Position numbers and translations under genes: made by a program. The notes beneath the pieces are model-generated. The model saw only the letters and a program-made list of their open reading frames with translations. It searched no databases and had not been told where the DNA came from. This document shows, piece after piece, positions 33,350 through 43,708 of a stretch of DNA of 64,000 nt. The stretch lies in assembly GCF_014843845.1 (NCBI RefSeq), contig NZ_JHQS01000051.1:372001-436000 (forward strand), in the 5' to 3' direction. Source of the DNA: Mesorhizobium amorphae (GTDB taxonomy: Bacteria > Pseudomonadota > Alphaproteobacteria > Rhizobiales > Rhizobiaceae). Each line of letters begins with the position of its first letter. The stretch's first letter is position 1.

Positions 33350-34054
33350 ATGCTGGAAAACAACGCCCGGATTGCCAAGGATGCGGCGATCATAGACGAG
33401 GCGATCACATCACGCCGCTCGGTGCGCGCCTTCCTGCCCGATATGGTCGACGACGAGACGATCCGGGACGTTCTCGCCGTTGCGGCGCGGGCGCCTTCGG
33501 GTACCAACATGCAGCCCTGGCGGGTCTATGTGACCAAGGGCGACGTCAAGCAGCGGATCACCGACGCCATCCTGAATTCCGGCATCCGCGCCGAGAAGGC
33601 CGAATGGGACGAGTACCGCTACTATCCCACCCAGTTCTTTGAGCCCTATCTCACCCGTCGCCGCGCCAACGGCTTCGGCCTCTACGGCGCGCTCGGCATC
33701 GGTCGGCGCGAGGTCGACAGGATGCGTGCGCAGCACGACCGCAACTTCGTCTTCTTCGACGCGCCGGTCGGCATGATCTTCACCATCGACCGGCGGCTGA
33801 ACCAGGGCTCGTGGATCGACTACGGCATGTTCCTGCAGAACATCATGGTAGCGGCGCGGGGCAGGGGCCTGCACACCTGCCCGCAGGCCGCCTTCGCGCC
33901 CTATCACCGGCAGATCAGGCCGGTTCTCAACATTCCCGACGAGGAGATCGTCGTCTGCGGCATGGCGCTCGGCCATGAGGACACGTCGAAGCCCGAAAAC
34001 GAGTTCCGCACCGACCGCGTGCCGCTGGAAGAATGGGTGACGTTCAGCGAGTGA
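33350..34054 (+). CDS. nitroreductase-family FMN oxidoreductase
   Basis: A 234-residue protein with nitroreductase FMN motifs: AITSRRSVRAFLPD at the N-terminus and APSGTNMQPWRVYV, plus GLHTCPQAAFA and FRTDRVPLEEWVTF. The family reduces nitro groups, quinones or flavins with NAD(P)H. It is divergent from the methylamine operon and shares its upstream region, so co-regulation by the XRE-cupin protein is possible. The ATG at 33350 has an AGGGA site. Confidence 0.86.
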   Translation: MLENNARIAKDAAIIDEAITSRRSVRAFLPDMVDDETIRDVLAVAARAPSGTNMQPWRVYVTKGDVKQRITDAILNSGIRAEKAEWDEYRYYPTQFFEPYLTRRRANGFGLYGALGIGRREVDRMRAQHDRNFVFFDAPVGMIFTIDRRLNQGSWIDYGMFLQNIMVAARGRGLHTCPQAAFAPYHRQIRPVLNIPDEEIVVCGMALGHEDTSKPENEFRTDRVPLEEWVTFSE

Positions 34055-34105
34055 GGTGTGCCTTGGCCGGACGGAAAACCGCCTCACACTTTTCCTGGAA
34101 TTGCT

Positions 34106-35548
34106 TTACTCCACGCTCATTTGCGCGCCATGGCCGCTGACATGGGCGCCGTCCTGCGGCGTCAGCCTGAGATAGGCGAACAGCGCGCACAGCGTGATGA
34201 CGCCTTCGATCACGAACAGGATGCGGAAGTCGTTGGTCACGGCCGGGCCGCCGCCGGCCAGGAAGGACAGCAACGCGGCCGCCAGTCCGACGCTGATCGC
34301 CACCGCCAGCTGCCAAAGGATGTAGTAGAGGGCGCTGAAGCGGGCAAGCTGTTCCGGCGCGATGTCGGAATAGGCGAGGTTGCCGGTCGAAGCCCACTGC
34401 GCCGAGCGCAAAACACCGAAGGCGAAGATATAGGCAAGCACGATCCATACGGGTGTGGTCGCCTGGATCAAGGCGAAGCCCGCAACCATCGCGGCAACGA
34501 TCGGCGTGTTGGTGACCAGCACACGGCGGAAGCCGAAGCGGTTGAGCAGGCGCGGCATGAAGACACGCATGATCAGCGATCCGATCGCAGCAACGAAGGT
34601 CAGCGATCCCGCCTGCACCGCGCTCATGCCGAAGCCGAGCTGGAACATCAGCGGCAGCAGGAAGACGACCGAGCTAAGACCGATCGTATCCAACCCGCCT
34701 CCCGTAAGAAAGGAGATGCGGAAGGTGCGGATACGCAGGAGCTTCAGGTCAAGCAGGGGGTTGCGGGCACGCAGGCAGTAGAAGGAGGCAAGCGTCAGGA
34801 TGACGATCGCCAGTGCCAGCTCGGCCGCGATCATGCTGCCGGCTGCATCCTTCGCCGCAAGCGAGTCCATGCCGAAGACCAGCAAGACCATGCCGCTGCC
34901 GACCAGCAGGAAGCCCGCAAAATCGAACGGCGCGCGCACCGGTTTGGTGACCGTCGGAAACAGCGAGGCGGCAAGGACGGCCGCCGCCAGCGCGAATGGC
35001 ACGTTGATGAAGAAGATCCAGCGCCACGAAATGTAGGTGGTCAGCGCACCGCCGACGAGCGGGCCGACCAACGGTCCGGACTGCCCGGCCAGCGAGATAT
35101 ACATGTTGATCTTCAGCGTGCGGCTGCGCGGGAAGGTCGACAGGATAACGACCTGGCCGAGCGTACCCATCAATGCGCCGCCGAAACCTTGCAGCGCGCG
35201 GGCGCCGACCAGCGTCCAGATGTCGTTGGACAGCCCGCAGAGCGCCGATGAAGCGGCGAACACCAGCAAGGCAAAGCAGTAGACGTTGCGCAGGCCGAAG
35301 CGGTCGGCAGCCCAGCCGCCAAGCGGCATCGAGATGATCAGGCTGGCGACATAGACGGTGATCAGAAGCCCAAGTTGGCTCGGTGGCCGGGAAAGGCTTT
35401 CGCCGATACCGGGCAATGCGGTGACCACGACATTCTGGTCGAGGCTGGTCATGAAGACGCCGCAGGCGACCGTCGTCGGCAAAAGCATCGACGCCTCGCC
35501 TGCCGGGGCAAAGCGGGTTGTGGCCGTCGCCGAAGTCTCTGCGGTCAT
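34106..35548 (-). CDS. DHA2-family MFS drug/solute exporter (14 TM)
   Basis: A 480-residue MFS protein with about 14 helices and DHA2 motifs: FMTSLDQNVVVTALPGIGESL in the first helix, GGWAADRFGLRNVY as motif A, and SGPLVGPLVGGALTTYISWRWIFFINVP as motif C and its surroundings. DHA2 members (EmrB/QacA) export drugs, dyes or metabolites by proton antiport. The ATG at 35548 lacks a ribosome-binding site; an ATG at 35488 has a better one but would begin directly at the first helix. The 134-bp gap upstream separates it from soxG. Confidence 0.87.
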   Translation of the reverse strand: MTAETSATATTRFAPAGEASMLLPTTVACGVFMTSLDQNVVVTALPGIGESLSRPPSQLGLLITVYVASLIISMPLGGWAADRFGLRNVYCFALLVFAASSALCGLSNDIWTLVGARALQGFGGALMGTLGQVVILSTFPRSRTLKINMYISLAGQSGPLVGPLVGGALTTYISWRWIFFINVPFALAAAVLAASLFPTVTKPVRAPFDFAGFLLVGSGMVLLVFGMDSLAAKDAAGSMIAAELALAIVILTLASFYCLRARNPLLDLKLLRIRTFRISFLTGGGLDTIGLSSVVFLLPLMFQLGFGMSAVQAGSLTFVAAIGSLIMRVFMPRLLNRFGFRRVLVTNTPIVAAMVAGFALIQATTPVWIVLAYIFAFGVLRSAQWASTGNLAYSDIAPEQLARFSALYYILWQLAVAISVGLAAALLSFLAGGGPAVTNDFRILFVIEGVITLCALFAYLRLTPQDGAHVSGHGAQMSVE

Positions 35549-35682
35549 GGAAGGATATTGTCGAACCGGTTGCCTGGACGAGCGCTTGCCCCGGCAAGGG
35601 CCCGTGATTCCTATCTATCCTCCCTGCTGGCCCAAGGCTCAAGCAGCAGTTGTGCCGGTCCATAATGCCAAGCGGACAGCCT

Positions 35683-36270
35683 TCATTGCACCTCGTAGCC
35701 GACTTCCTCGCTGGCATGGCAGAGCGCCTTCCAGAACGAGCGGGCGAAGGAGCGGAACACATAGATGTCGAACTGGTCGGCGCCGGTGCGCTGGATCTGC
35801 GCGAAGACATCGTGATGGGTGGTCGAACGGCCGGCGCCGATCGGGAAGGCCGGCAGCGCAAAGTCGATGGCGAAGAACTTTGCCAGCACCCATTCCGCCT
35901 TGGGCCCGGCGATACGCATCGCGGTGCGGCCATGCGACAGGTCGGTGACGGTGCCGATGGCCGGGGTGACGACGCCAGAGAACGCCGCAGCCAGGCCCTC
36001 GGCTTCGTCGACCACGGTGAACTTGCCGGGTGCGAAGCCGAATGCCGATCTGGCGCCGTCGGTTACGCCGCCGCCCGCGCCGTCCGGCAGGGCAAGACCC
36101 GTGGCCTTGTATATTGCCGACATCAGCCGCTTCTCTTCGCCCGGCCATGCGGCGAGCTGCAGGATCGAGCCCGGCCGCGTTTCGGACAGGATTACGTCGA
36201 CGCCATGTTCGAAATTGCCATGCGAGCCCGGATAGTACTCCGGCTCAAGCGGCGATTGACGTTCAACCAT
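35683..36270 (-). CDS. soxG: sarcosine oxidase gamma subunit
   Basis: A 195-residue SoxG, the smallest folate-domain-like subunit of heterotetrameric sarcosine oxidase. The sequence (HGRTAMRIAGPKAEWVLAKF, then DQFDIYVFRSFARSFWKAL) matches the GcvT-related fold of gamma subunits, which contact the alpha subunit. Its ATG overlaps the soxA stop by 8 nt. It ends the soxBDAG transcript; no formyl-THF deformylase (purU) or glyA follows, unlike some sox operons. Confidence 0.9.
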   Translation of the reverse strand: MVERQSPLEPEYYPGSHGNFEHGVDVILSETRPGSILQLAAWPGEEKRLMSAIYKATGLALPDGAGGGVTDGARSAFGFAPGKFTVVDEAEGLAAAFSGVVTPAIGTVTDLSHGRTAMRIAGPKAEWVLAKFFAIDFALPAFPIGAGRSTTHHDVFAQIQRTGADQFDIYVFRSFARSFWKALCHASEEVGYEVQ

Positions 36271-39256
36271 GCATGCGGCTCCCGTCCGGATCGTAGAAGT
36301 GGTTGGAGACGATTTCGATCGGCCCGAACCGGTTGCGCAGCGGATCGGAGACGAAGGCGCGCGTGCCGTGCCGCGCCTTGCCGCCGCTGACCAGCGCCAG
36401 CGCGATGTGCTTGCCGAGCGCCGGCGAGTAGCAGCAGGCGGTGATGTGGCCGATGGAACCGTGCGGGTTGGCTTCGTCGAGCTCCTCGACGATATGCGCG
36501 CCGCCGTTGAGCGGCCGGTTGTCGAGCGAAACCAGGCCGACGAGTTGCAGCCGGTCAGGGGCGATCAGACCTTCGCGGTCCATCATCGCCGAGCCGATGA
36601 AAGGTTTTTTCTTGGACAGCATCCAGTCGAGATGCAGGTCGCGCGCCGTGGTGCGGCCGTCGATCTCGGCGCCGGTGACGTGGCCCTTCTCGATGCGCAT
36701 CGTGCCCAGCGCCTCGAGTCCGTAGGTGACCAGTCCGAACGGCTTTCCGGCCTCGATCAAGGCTTCCCAGACATGGGTGCCATAGCCGGCGCCGGAATAG
36801 ACTTCGAAGGCCATTTCGCCGGAGAAGGACAGCCGGCAGATCATGACGGGCACGTCCGCGATCTTGCCGTGCACGATGCCCATGAACGGCAAGGTGACGT
36901 TGTCGACGGCCGTACCCTTGACGCAAGCGGCGAGGATTGCCCGCGCCTTCGGGCCGCCGATGGCGGCGCCCGCCCATTCGTCGGTGACCGAAGTGACCGT
37001 GACCTTCAGCTCCGGCCAGATGACGTCGAGGAAATATTCCAGATGCTGCATCACCTTGCTGGCATTGGCCGTGGTGGTGGTCATCAGGAAATTCTGCTCG
37101 CCGAGCCGCCAGGTGGTGCCGTCGTCGAAGGCCAGCCCGTCCTCGCGCAGCATCAGCCCGTAGCGGGCCTTGCCGACGGCGAGCGTCGAGAACATGTTGG
37201 TGTAGACGCGGTCGAGCAATTCGGCCGCATCCGGCCCTTGCACGGCGATCTTGCCCAGCGTCGAGACGTCGACGATGCCGGCACTGTCGCGGGTCGCCTT
37301 GGCTTCGCGCACATAGGCCTGCTCGATCGTCTCGCCGGCAAGGCCGTAGATCATCGGGCGATACCAGAGGCCGGCCGAATACATCGTCGCGCCATTGGCG
37401 ATGTGCCAGTCATGCATCGGCGTCAGCCGCTCCGGCTTGAGATCGCCGAAGCGCTCAGCCGCCAGCGAGCCGATCGACACCGCAGAGTAGGGCGGACGGA
37501 AGCGCGTCGTGCCGACTTCGGGGATCGGCTTGCCGAGCGCCTCGGCCATGATGGCGAGGCCCGGCACGTTGGAGCTCTTGCCCTGGTCGGTCGCCATGCC
37601 GAGCGTGGTGTAGCGCTTCAGGTGCTCGACCGAGACGAAGCCTTCGCGATGGGCAAGGCGCACATCTTCGGCGGTGACGTCGTGCTGGAAATCGACGAAG
37701 CTTTTTCCCTTCGCCTTGATCTCGAAGACCGGCGCCGGGTCGGGATCGCCGGGAGCGGCGTCCACGACCGGCAAGGCCGTCGGCGCGCCTGTCGCTCCGG
37801 CGGCGGAAAGACCGGCGGCGCGGCCTTCGGCGATGGCCTCGGCGGTGGAGAAGCTGCCGATGAAGGCGCCGGCGCCGACCCATTTCTGCGTCGGTTTCGG
37901 CGGCAGGAAGGCCTGGCGCGCGGCGTCCCACTCCGCCCTGGCGCCGGCCTGGCTGGCGAGGTGGATGGTCGGCGACCAGCCGCCCGACATCAACAGACAG
38001 TCGGCATGGATGCTGCGCGCATCGCCGGTCAGCGCGCCGCTCACCATGTCGAAACGCTGCACCTTGAGGCCGGAAAGCGCCTTGCCGCCTTCGGTGGAGA
38101 CCACGGCATGACCGGACAGGATCTCGGCCTCGGCATCGGTGGCCAGCTTGCGCATCTCGCTCGACAGGTCCTGGCGAACATCGATGATGGCGACGATCGC
38201 AGCGCCCGCCGACTTCAACGCCAGCGCCGAGCGATAGGCGCTGTCATTGTTGGTGAACAGCGCGATCCTGTCGCCGGGCAGCACGCCAAACTCGTTGGCG
38301 TAGCGCTCGGCGGCATGCGCCAGCATGACACAAGGCCGGTCGTTGCCAGGGAACACCAGCGGCCGCTCGAAGGAGCCGGTGGCCAGCACCACCGATTTGG
38401 CGCGGATCGCCCAGTAGCGATGACGTGGCTCGCCCTTGGCGGGGGCTTCCTTGTGGTCGGTGACTCGTTCGAGTGCAGCCAGCGTGTTGCCGTCATAGTA
38501 ACCCCAGACCGTGGTGCGCGGCAGCAGACGGACATTGTCATGGCCTTCGAGCTGGCCAACGGCGCGCGCCGCCCAGTCCGCCACCGGCGTGCCGTCGATG
38601 GTCTCGCCGGACCAGTTGGCCGAGCCGCCGAAATGCGGCTCCAGCTCGCAGAGGATGACGCGCTGGCCCTGATCGGCGGCGGCCCTGGCGGCCATCAATC
38701 CGGCCGGGCCGGAGCCGACCACCAGCACGTCGCAGAAGGCGTTCATGCGCTCGTAGCGTTCCGGGTCGGCGGCGGTGCCGGCTCTGCCGAGGCCGGCGGC
38801 GCGGCGGATGAAGTGCTCGCAGAACATCCAGAAGCGGGTGCCTTTCAGCGGGCCGATCACCGGACCCATGAAGGTCTTGTAGTAGAAGCCGGCCGACAAG
38901 ATCTTGCCGCCGAGCTGATTGATGGCGTTGACGTCCCAGGCGAGCGACGGGAAGCGGTTCTGGCTGACGGCCACCAGCCCGTCATAGATCTCGACCATGG
39001 TGGCGGCGATGTTCGGTTCGCGAACCTCGCCGCGCAGCACCGTCACCAGCGCGTTCGGCTCCTCGACGCCGGCGGTCAGCACGCCGCGCGGGCGATGGTA
39101 CTTGAACGAGCGCCCGAACAGCGTGACGCCGTTGGCGAGCAGTGCCGAGGCCAGCGTGTCGCCGGCATAGCCGGTGTAGGGCGTGCCGTCGAAGGTGAAG
39201 CGGATGGTTCGCAGCCGGTCGATGCGACCGCCGGTTTCGGTGCGGCGCGGGCTCAC
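36263..39256 (-). CDS. soxA: sarcosine oxidase alpha subunit
   Basis: A 997-residue alpha subunit: N-terminal beta-grasp region (RFTFDGTPYTGYAGDTLASAL), then an NAD/FAD-binding domain (DVLVVGSGPAGLMAARAAAD) and C-terminal GcvT-type folate domains from about residue 600 (GIVDVSTLGKIAVQGPD, SFSGEMAFEVYSG, GLEALGTMRIEKGHV). The enzyme oxidises sarcosine to glycine and H2O2; the one-carbon unit goes to tetrahydrofolate as 5,10-methylene-THF. It is the largest subunit and overlaps soxD (4 nt) and soxG (8 nt). Confidence 0.95.
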   Translation of the reverse strand: MSPRRTETGGRIDRLRTIRFTFDGTPYTGYAGDTLASALLANGVTLFGRSFKYHRPRGVLTAGVEEPNALVTVLRGEVREPNIAATMVEIYDGLVAVSQNRFPSLAWDVNAINQLGGKILSAGFYYKTFMGPVIGPLKGTRFWMFCEHFIRRAAGLGRAGTAADPERYERMNAFCDVLVVGSGPAGLMAARAAADQGQRVILCELEPHFGGSANWSGETIDGTPVADWAARAVGQLEGHDNVRLLPRTTVWGYYDGNTLAALERVTDHKEAPAKGEPRHRYWAIRAKSVVLATGSFERPLVFPGNDRPCVMLAHAAERYANEFGVLPGDRIALFTNNDSAYRSALALKSAGAAIVAIIDVRQDLSSEMRKLATDAEAEILSGHAVVSTEGGKALSGLKVQRFDMVSGALTGDARSIHADCLLMSGGWSPTIHLASQAGARAEWDAARQAFLPPKPTQKWVGAGAFIGSFSTAEAIAEGRAAGLSAAGATGAPTALPVVDAAPGDPDPAPVFEIKAKGKSFVDFQHDVTAEDVRLAHREGFVSVEHLKRYTTLGMATDQGKSSNVPGLAIMAEALGKPIPEVGTTRFRPPYSAVSIGSLAAERFGDLKPERLTPMHDWHIANGATMYSAGLWYRPMIYGLAGETIEQAYVREAKATRDSAGIVDVSTLGKIAVQGPDAAELLDRVYTNMFSTLAVGKARYGLMLREDGLAFDDGTTWRLGEQNFLMTTTTANASKVMQHLEYFLDVIWPELKVTVTSVTDEWAGAAIGGPKARAILAACVKGTAVDNVTLPFMGIVHGKIADVPVMICRLSFSGEMAFEVYSGAGYGTHVWEALIEAGKPFGLVTYGLEALGTMRIEKGHVTGAEIDGRTTARDLHLDWMLSKKKPFIGSAMMDREGLIAPDRLQLVGLVSLDNRPLNGGAHIVEELDEANPHGSIGHITACCYSPALGKHIALALVSGGKARHGTRAFVSDPLRNRFGPIEIVSNHFYDPDGSRMHG

Positions 39257-39549
39257 GACTTGGCCTCCGACTTGTGCCGCGCGGCGGCTTTGTGGTCGCC
39301 GCGCGCGAAGCCGCTGCTCGAAATCTCATGCGTCAGTGTGTTGCGCACGACCCTGAGATGGGCGCGGCAGCCGCCGGAGTGCTGCCAGATCTCGTTGTGG
39401 TCGCCGGCCGGGTTCAGACGGTCGTAGACATAGGCATTCCAGGCGTCGAGGTCCTGCGAAGAAGGTTGCGGACGCTGGCGGTTGCCGTCACCCTGATAGG
39501 TGAATTCGATAACGTCGCGCGGGCCGCAATAGGGACAGGTGATCAGCAT
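39253..39549 (-). CDS. soxD: sarcosine oxidase delta subunit
   Basis: A 98-residue SoxD: MLITCPYCGPRDVIEFTYQG with CPYCG and HSGGCRAHLRVVRNT supply the Zn-binding ligands. Delta is a small structural subunit of the heterotetramer. It lies between soxB (12 nt) and soxA (4-nt overlap). Confidence 0.95.
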   Translation of the reverse strand: MLITCPYCGPRDVIEFTYQGDGNRQRPQPSSQDLDAWNAYVYDRLNPAGDHNEIWQHSGGCRAHLRVVRNTLTHEISSSGFARGDHKAAARHKSEAKS

Positions 39550-39561
39550 TTTTTCTTCTAC

Positions 39562-40821
39562 CTAATGCAGCCGGGGCGTCGCGCCCTGGCCTTTGTCGTC
39601 GATGACAAGGCCACGATAGAAGCGGTCGAGCGTGAAGGGCGCGTTGAAGTCGTGCGGCTCGTCCTTGGCGATGGTCCAGGCAAAGCACCAGCCGGAGGCC
39701 GGCGTTGCCTTGAAGCCGCCGTAGCACCAGCCGCAGTTGAGATACATGCCCGGCAGCGGCCCGGTGGTGATGATTGGCGAACCGTCCATCGTCATGTCGC
39801 AGACGCCGCCCCATGAGCGCAGCATGCGCACGCGGGCGAGGCCCGGGAACAGTGCCAGCATCTCGCTCATCACCTCATCGACGATCGGCAGACTGCCGCG
39901 CTGGGCGTAGCTGTTGTAGCCGTCGAGGTCGCCGCCATAGACGAGGCCGCCCTTGTCCGACTGCGAGATGTAGAAGTGACCCATGCCGAAGGTCAGGATC
40001 GTGTCGATGATGGGTTTCAGCGATTCCGTCACGAAGGCCTGCAGCACGTGGCTCTCGATCGGCATTTTGTCGATGCCGGCAAGCTGCATGACCCGACCGG
40101 TGCTTCCGGCGACCGCAAGCGCCACCTTCTTGGCGCGGATTTCGCCGCGCGTCGTCGACACGCCGGTGATGCGGTCGCCGTCGCGCAGGAAGCCGGTGAC
40201 CTCGCAATTCTCGATGATGTCGACGCCGCGACGGTCGGCGCCGCGCGCATAGCCCCAGGCGACGGCGTCGTGGCGGGCGCTGCCGGCACGCGGCTGCATC
40301 AGCCCGCCCAAGATCGGGAAGCGCGCCGAACCGGAAACGTCCAGCGCCGGGACCAGCCGTTTGATCTCGGCTACCGTCATCAGTTCGGCATCGACGCCAA
40401 GATGGCGCATGGCGTTGCCGCGCCGGGCGTAGTCATCGAACTGGGCCGGCGTATGCGCGAGGTTCAGGCAGCCGCGCTGCGAGAACATGACGTTGTAGTT
40501 GAGGTCGTGCGACAGGTTCTCCCACATCTTCATCGAGTGTTCGTAGAAGCGCGTGTTGGACGGCAGGAGGTAGTTGGAGCGCACCGCCGTGGTGTTGCGG
40601 CCGACATTGCCGGAGCCGAGCCAGCCCTTTTCCAGCACCGCGACATTGGTGATGCCGTGCTCCTTGGCGAGGTAGTAGGCCGTCGACAACCCGTGACCGC
40701 CACCGCCGATGACAATGACATCGTAGGACGCCTTCGGGTCCGGCTTGCGCCAGGCGGGCTTCCAGTCCTTGTTTCCGGTGAAAGCGTTCTTGAGGAGCGA
40801 AAAGGCGGAGTATTCGGCCAT
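39562..40821 (-). CDS. soxB: sarcosine oxidase beta subunit
   Basis: A 419-residue FAD/FMN-binding beta subunit: AEYSAFSLLKNAF at the start, YDVIVIGGGGHGLSTAYYLAK, and the C-terminal WCYGGFKATPASGWCFAWTIA. This is the subunit that oxidises sarcosine. The ATG at 40821 gives the usual family N-terminus; an ATG 18 nt upstream is also in frame. It is the first gene of soxBDAG and is divergent from the mechanosensitive channel gene with a ~230-bp shared upstream region in which I found no clear operator. Confidence 0.95.
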   Translation of the reverse strand: MAEYSAFSLLKNAFTGNKDWKPAWRKPDPKASYDVIVIGGGGHGLSTAYYLAKEHGITNVAVLEKGWLGSGNVGRNTTAVRSNYLLPSNTRFYEHSMKMWENLSHDLNYNVMFSQRGCLNLAHTPAQFDDYARRGNAMRHLGVDAELMTVAEIKRLVPALDVSGSARFPILGGLMQPRAGSARHDAVAWGYARGADRRGVDIIENCEVTGFLRDGDRITGVSTTRGEIRAKKVALAVAGSTGRVMQLAGIDKMPIESHVLQAFVTESLKPIIDTILTFGMGHFYISQSDKGGLVYGGDLDGYNSYAQRGSLPIVDEVMSEMLALFPGLARVRMLRSWGGVCDMTMDGSPIITTGPLPGMYLNCGWCYGGFKATPASGWCFAWTIAKDEPHDFNAPFTLDRFYRGLVIDDKGQGATPRLH

Positions 40822-41051
40822 TCTTTTGGAGCCTGTCATGAGCTTCGGATGGGCCGCGCTGCAGTCATCCGTTTGTGCGATGCGGCAGACTATAGAGCAG
40901 GCCGCTGCCGCAAAGCCAAGATTACGCCATCGCTTTTCGACTGGCCGACTCCGAAAGCGCGCCGCCCGGGATGGCTTGCCCCATCATATCAGCGTCTTTA
41001 TCAAGGATGGGTTTTCAGAACCGGCCTTTGCCGCGAGTCGCCAGACCACAG

Positions 41052-43535
41052 ATGTTTTTTCGATTGCTCCGCCTGATCCTGATCCTTGCGCTTGTCGTCG
41101 CGGCGACGCCGTCGTTCGAAGCGCTGGCGCAGGCGATCGGCCAGGGCGCGGCAGGCCTCATCACCGACCAGCAGAAGGCGATCCAGGATCTGACCGCCAA
41201 AACCGACGGTCTCGAGAAGAAAATAGAGCAGGACAGCGAGGACGATGCCTCGCTGGTGGAAATCCGGCTGCAGCTGGAGGAAATGTCTCGGGCAGCGCTG
41301 ACCAGCGCGCTCGCCTTCCGTTCGCGTCTCACCGACATCAACAACCGGATCGAGACGCTCGGCCCGCCGCCGGCCGCGGGGCAGCCGCAAGAGCCCGACA
41401 TCGTCACCGGCGAACGCCAGGCGCTGGCGTCCGAAAAGGCCGAGATCAATGCCGTCATCGCTTCCGCGCAGAACCTGTCGATCCGCATCAACGGCCTGAT
41501 CGACAAGATCGGCAATATGCGCAGCGAGCTGTTCCGCAATCTGCTCACCAAGCGCTACCAATTGTCCGATGCGCTGAGCCCGCAGGTCGTTTCCGACGCC
41601 CAGGACGAATACGCCAACTTTTACAAGGCCGTATCGTCCTGGCTGAGCTTTGCCTTCAAGTTCAAGTTCAAGGCGATGCTGGCGGCGAACTTCATGGCGC
41701 TGGCGCTCGCAGTGGTGCTGCTGGTCGGCGGCCGCCGCCTGTTTGGGCGTATCTTCGAAGCCGATGCGTCGATCGAGGATCCATCCTATCTCAGCCGGTT
41801 GTCGGTGGCGTTCTGGTCGACATTGCTGCCGACACTGGCCGTTGGCGCCTTCCTCGCTTCGACGGTTTTCCTGTTCAATTATTACAACGTCCTGCGCGGC
41901 GATATCGGCGTTTTCCTCAATGCGCTGGCTGCCGTCATCGCGGTGGTGTTCTGTGTCAACCGGCTGACCAACGCGGCGCTGGAGCCGCGGCTGCCGAACT
42001 GGCGCCTGATACCGGTCGAGACCGGTCCGGCGCGCTGGCTGGTGCGGCTGACGACGGCCATGGCGATTGTCATCGGCGTCAACAATTTCCTGTCGGTGGT
42101 CAACGACAAGATGGGCTCGCCGCTGTCGGTTACCATCGTCAGAAGTTTTGTCGCCACGATCATCTTCGGCGTCATCCTGATCCTGATGGCGTTGCTGAAA
42201 CCGTTCAAGGCGCGCGACGAAAGCTGGCGTCCCTGGCCTGCATGGCTGCGCTACACTGCCATTGCGCTCGGTCTTTTCACCATTGCGGCGGCGCTGCTCG
42301 GTTATATCGGCCTGGCGCTTTTCGTCTCGCTGCAGGTCGTGGTCACCGGCACCATATTGATCACCGCCTATATCGGCTTCCTGTCGGCGCGGGCGATCGG
42401 TGAGGAAGGCGGGTTCGCCGACACCTCGGTCGGGCGCTGGCTTTCGACCAATTCCAGCTATGAGGAAACCGCACTCGACCAGCTAGGCCTGGTCGTCAGC
42501 ATCGCCATCAACGTGATGATCGTGCTGGTGTTCCTGCCGCTGATTCTTTTGATGTGGGGGTTCCAGCCCGGCGACATCCAGGCCTGGGCCTACAAGCTGG
42601 CGACCGGCATCGCCATCGGTTCGGTGACCATCTCGGTCCTTGGCATCCTCAGCGGCATCGTCGTTTTCGTCATCGGCTACTTCCTGACGCGCTGGTTCCA
42701 GGGCTGGCTCGACGGCTCGGTGATGGCGCGCGGCCGGGTCGACACCGGCGTGCGCAACTCGATCCGGCTGGCGGTCGGCTATGCCGGCGTCGCACTGGCA
42801 GCACTCGTCGGCGTCTCGGCGGCGGGCATCGATCTGTCCAATCTGGCGCTGGTTGCCGGTGCGCTTTCCCTCGGTATCGGCTTCGGCCTGCAGAATGTCG
42901 TGTCGAACTTCGTTTCGGGCCTGATCCTGCTCGCCGAGCGACCGTTCAAGGTCGGCGACTGGATCGTTGCCGGCGAAATCAGCGGCACCGTCAAGAAGAT
43001 CAGCGTGCGCGCCACCGAGATCGAGACGTTCCAGCGACAGTCGGTGATCCTGCCCAATTCGAACCTGATCAACAACGCGGTCGGCAATTGGACGCACCGC
43101 AACAAGCTCGGCCGCATCGACATCAAGGTCGGCGTCGCCTATGGCAGCGACGTCAAACGAGTGCACGCCCTCCTGCTCGAGATCGCACGCGGCCATCCGC
43201 TAGTGCTGAAGAATCCGGAGCCGTTCGTGCAGTTTACCAATTTCGGCGCGGCGGCACTTGAGTTCGAGATCCGCGTGTTTCTCGCCGATGTGCTCAACGG
43301 CGCCATCGTGCAGAACGACATCCGCTTCACGGTTCTCGATGTTTTCGACAGCGAGCATATCGAGATCCCCTCGACGCCGCGCGCCGAGGTCAAGAAGCAC
43401 GAGGCATGGCCGATCGACGACGACAAGATCGAGGCCGAGTTCGCCGAGCGCGAGGAGGCGGAAGCCGCAGCCGCGATCGAGAGGGAACGCCTGGCGAAGT
43501 CGAAGCGCAAGAGCCGCAAGCCCGACCCGGATTAG
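41052..43535 (+). CDS. large mechanosensitive channel (DUF3772 + MscS)
   Basis: An 827-residue membrane protein: signal peptide (FFRLLRLILILALVVAA, cleavage near EALAQA), a periplasmic coiled coil at residues ~30-190 (DUF3772-like), several membrane helices, and a C-terminal MscS domain with GIGFGLQNVVSNFVSGLILL and the ERPFKVGDWI loop. It would release solutes on hypo-osmotic shock. Starts at 41007 and 40971 exist in frame; 41052 gives the cleanest signal peptide. The C-terminal ~40 residues are highly charged. Confidence 0.88.
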   Translation: MFFRLLRLILILALVVAATPSFEALAQAIGQGAAGLITDQQKAIQDLTAKTDGLEKKIEQDSEDDASLVEIRLQLEEMSRAALTSALAFRSRLTDINNRIETLGPPPAAGQPQEPDIVTGERQALASEKAEINAVIASAQNLSIRINGLIDKIGNMRSELFRNLLTKRYQLSDALSPQVVSDAQDEYANFYKAVSSWLSFAFKFKFKAMLAANFMALALAVVLLVGGRRLFGRIFEADASIEDPSYLSRLSVAFWSTLLPTLAVGAFLASTVFLFNYYNVLRGDIGVFLNALAAVIAVVFCVNRLTNAALEPRLPNWRLIPVETGPARWLVRLTTAMAIVIGVNNFLSVVNDKMGSPLSVTIVRSFVATIIFGVILILMALLKPFKARDESWRPWPAWLRYTAIALGLFTIAAALLGYIGLALFVSLQVVVTGTILITAYIGFLSARAIGEEGGFADTSVGRWLSTNSSYEETALDQLGLVVSIAINVMIVLVFLPLILLMWGFQPGDIQAWAYKLATGIAIGSVTISVLGILSGIVVFVIGYFLTRWFQGWLDGSVMARGRVDTGVRNSIRLAVGYAGVALAALVGVSAAGIDLSNLALVAGALSLGIGFGLQNVVSNFVSGLILLAERPFKVGDWIVAGEISGTVKKISVRATEIETFQRQSVILPNSNLINNAVGNWTHRNKLGRIDIKVGVAYGSDVKRVHALLLEIARGHPLVLKNPEPFVQFTNFGAAALEFEIRVFLADVLNGAIVQNDIRFTVLDVFDSEHIEIPSTPRAEVKKHEAWPIDDDKIEAEFAEREEAEAAAAIERERLAKSKRKSRKPDPD

Positions 43536-43708
43536 GTCCTTTGATCCCGTCCCGCGAGCCCGCCTTCTCGTGCCACCAAACCAATTGCGGCATGAATGCG
43601 GCATTCAGTTGCGGTTCAGCTTGCAAGTCATATAAGCTCGCATGCAAAAGGGCGAGAATGCCTTGCAAAATGCAACCAGAGGCGGTGTTGAAACACCGAT
43701 ATTGCAAA

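Noticed and set aside
36269..39427. 1052-codon open frame opposite soxA
   Set aside because: It lies exactly antisense to soxA, is rich in Arg/Gly/Asp/His typical of GC-rich shadow frames, and shows no recognisable domain.
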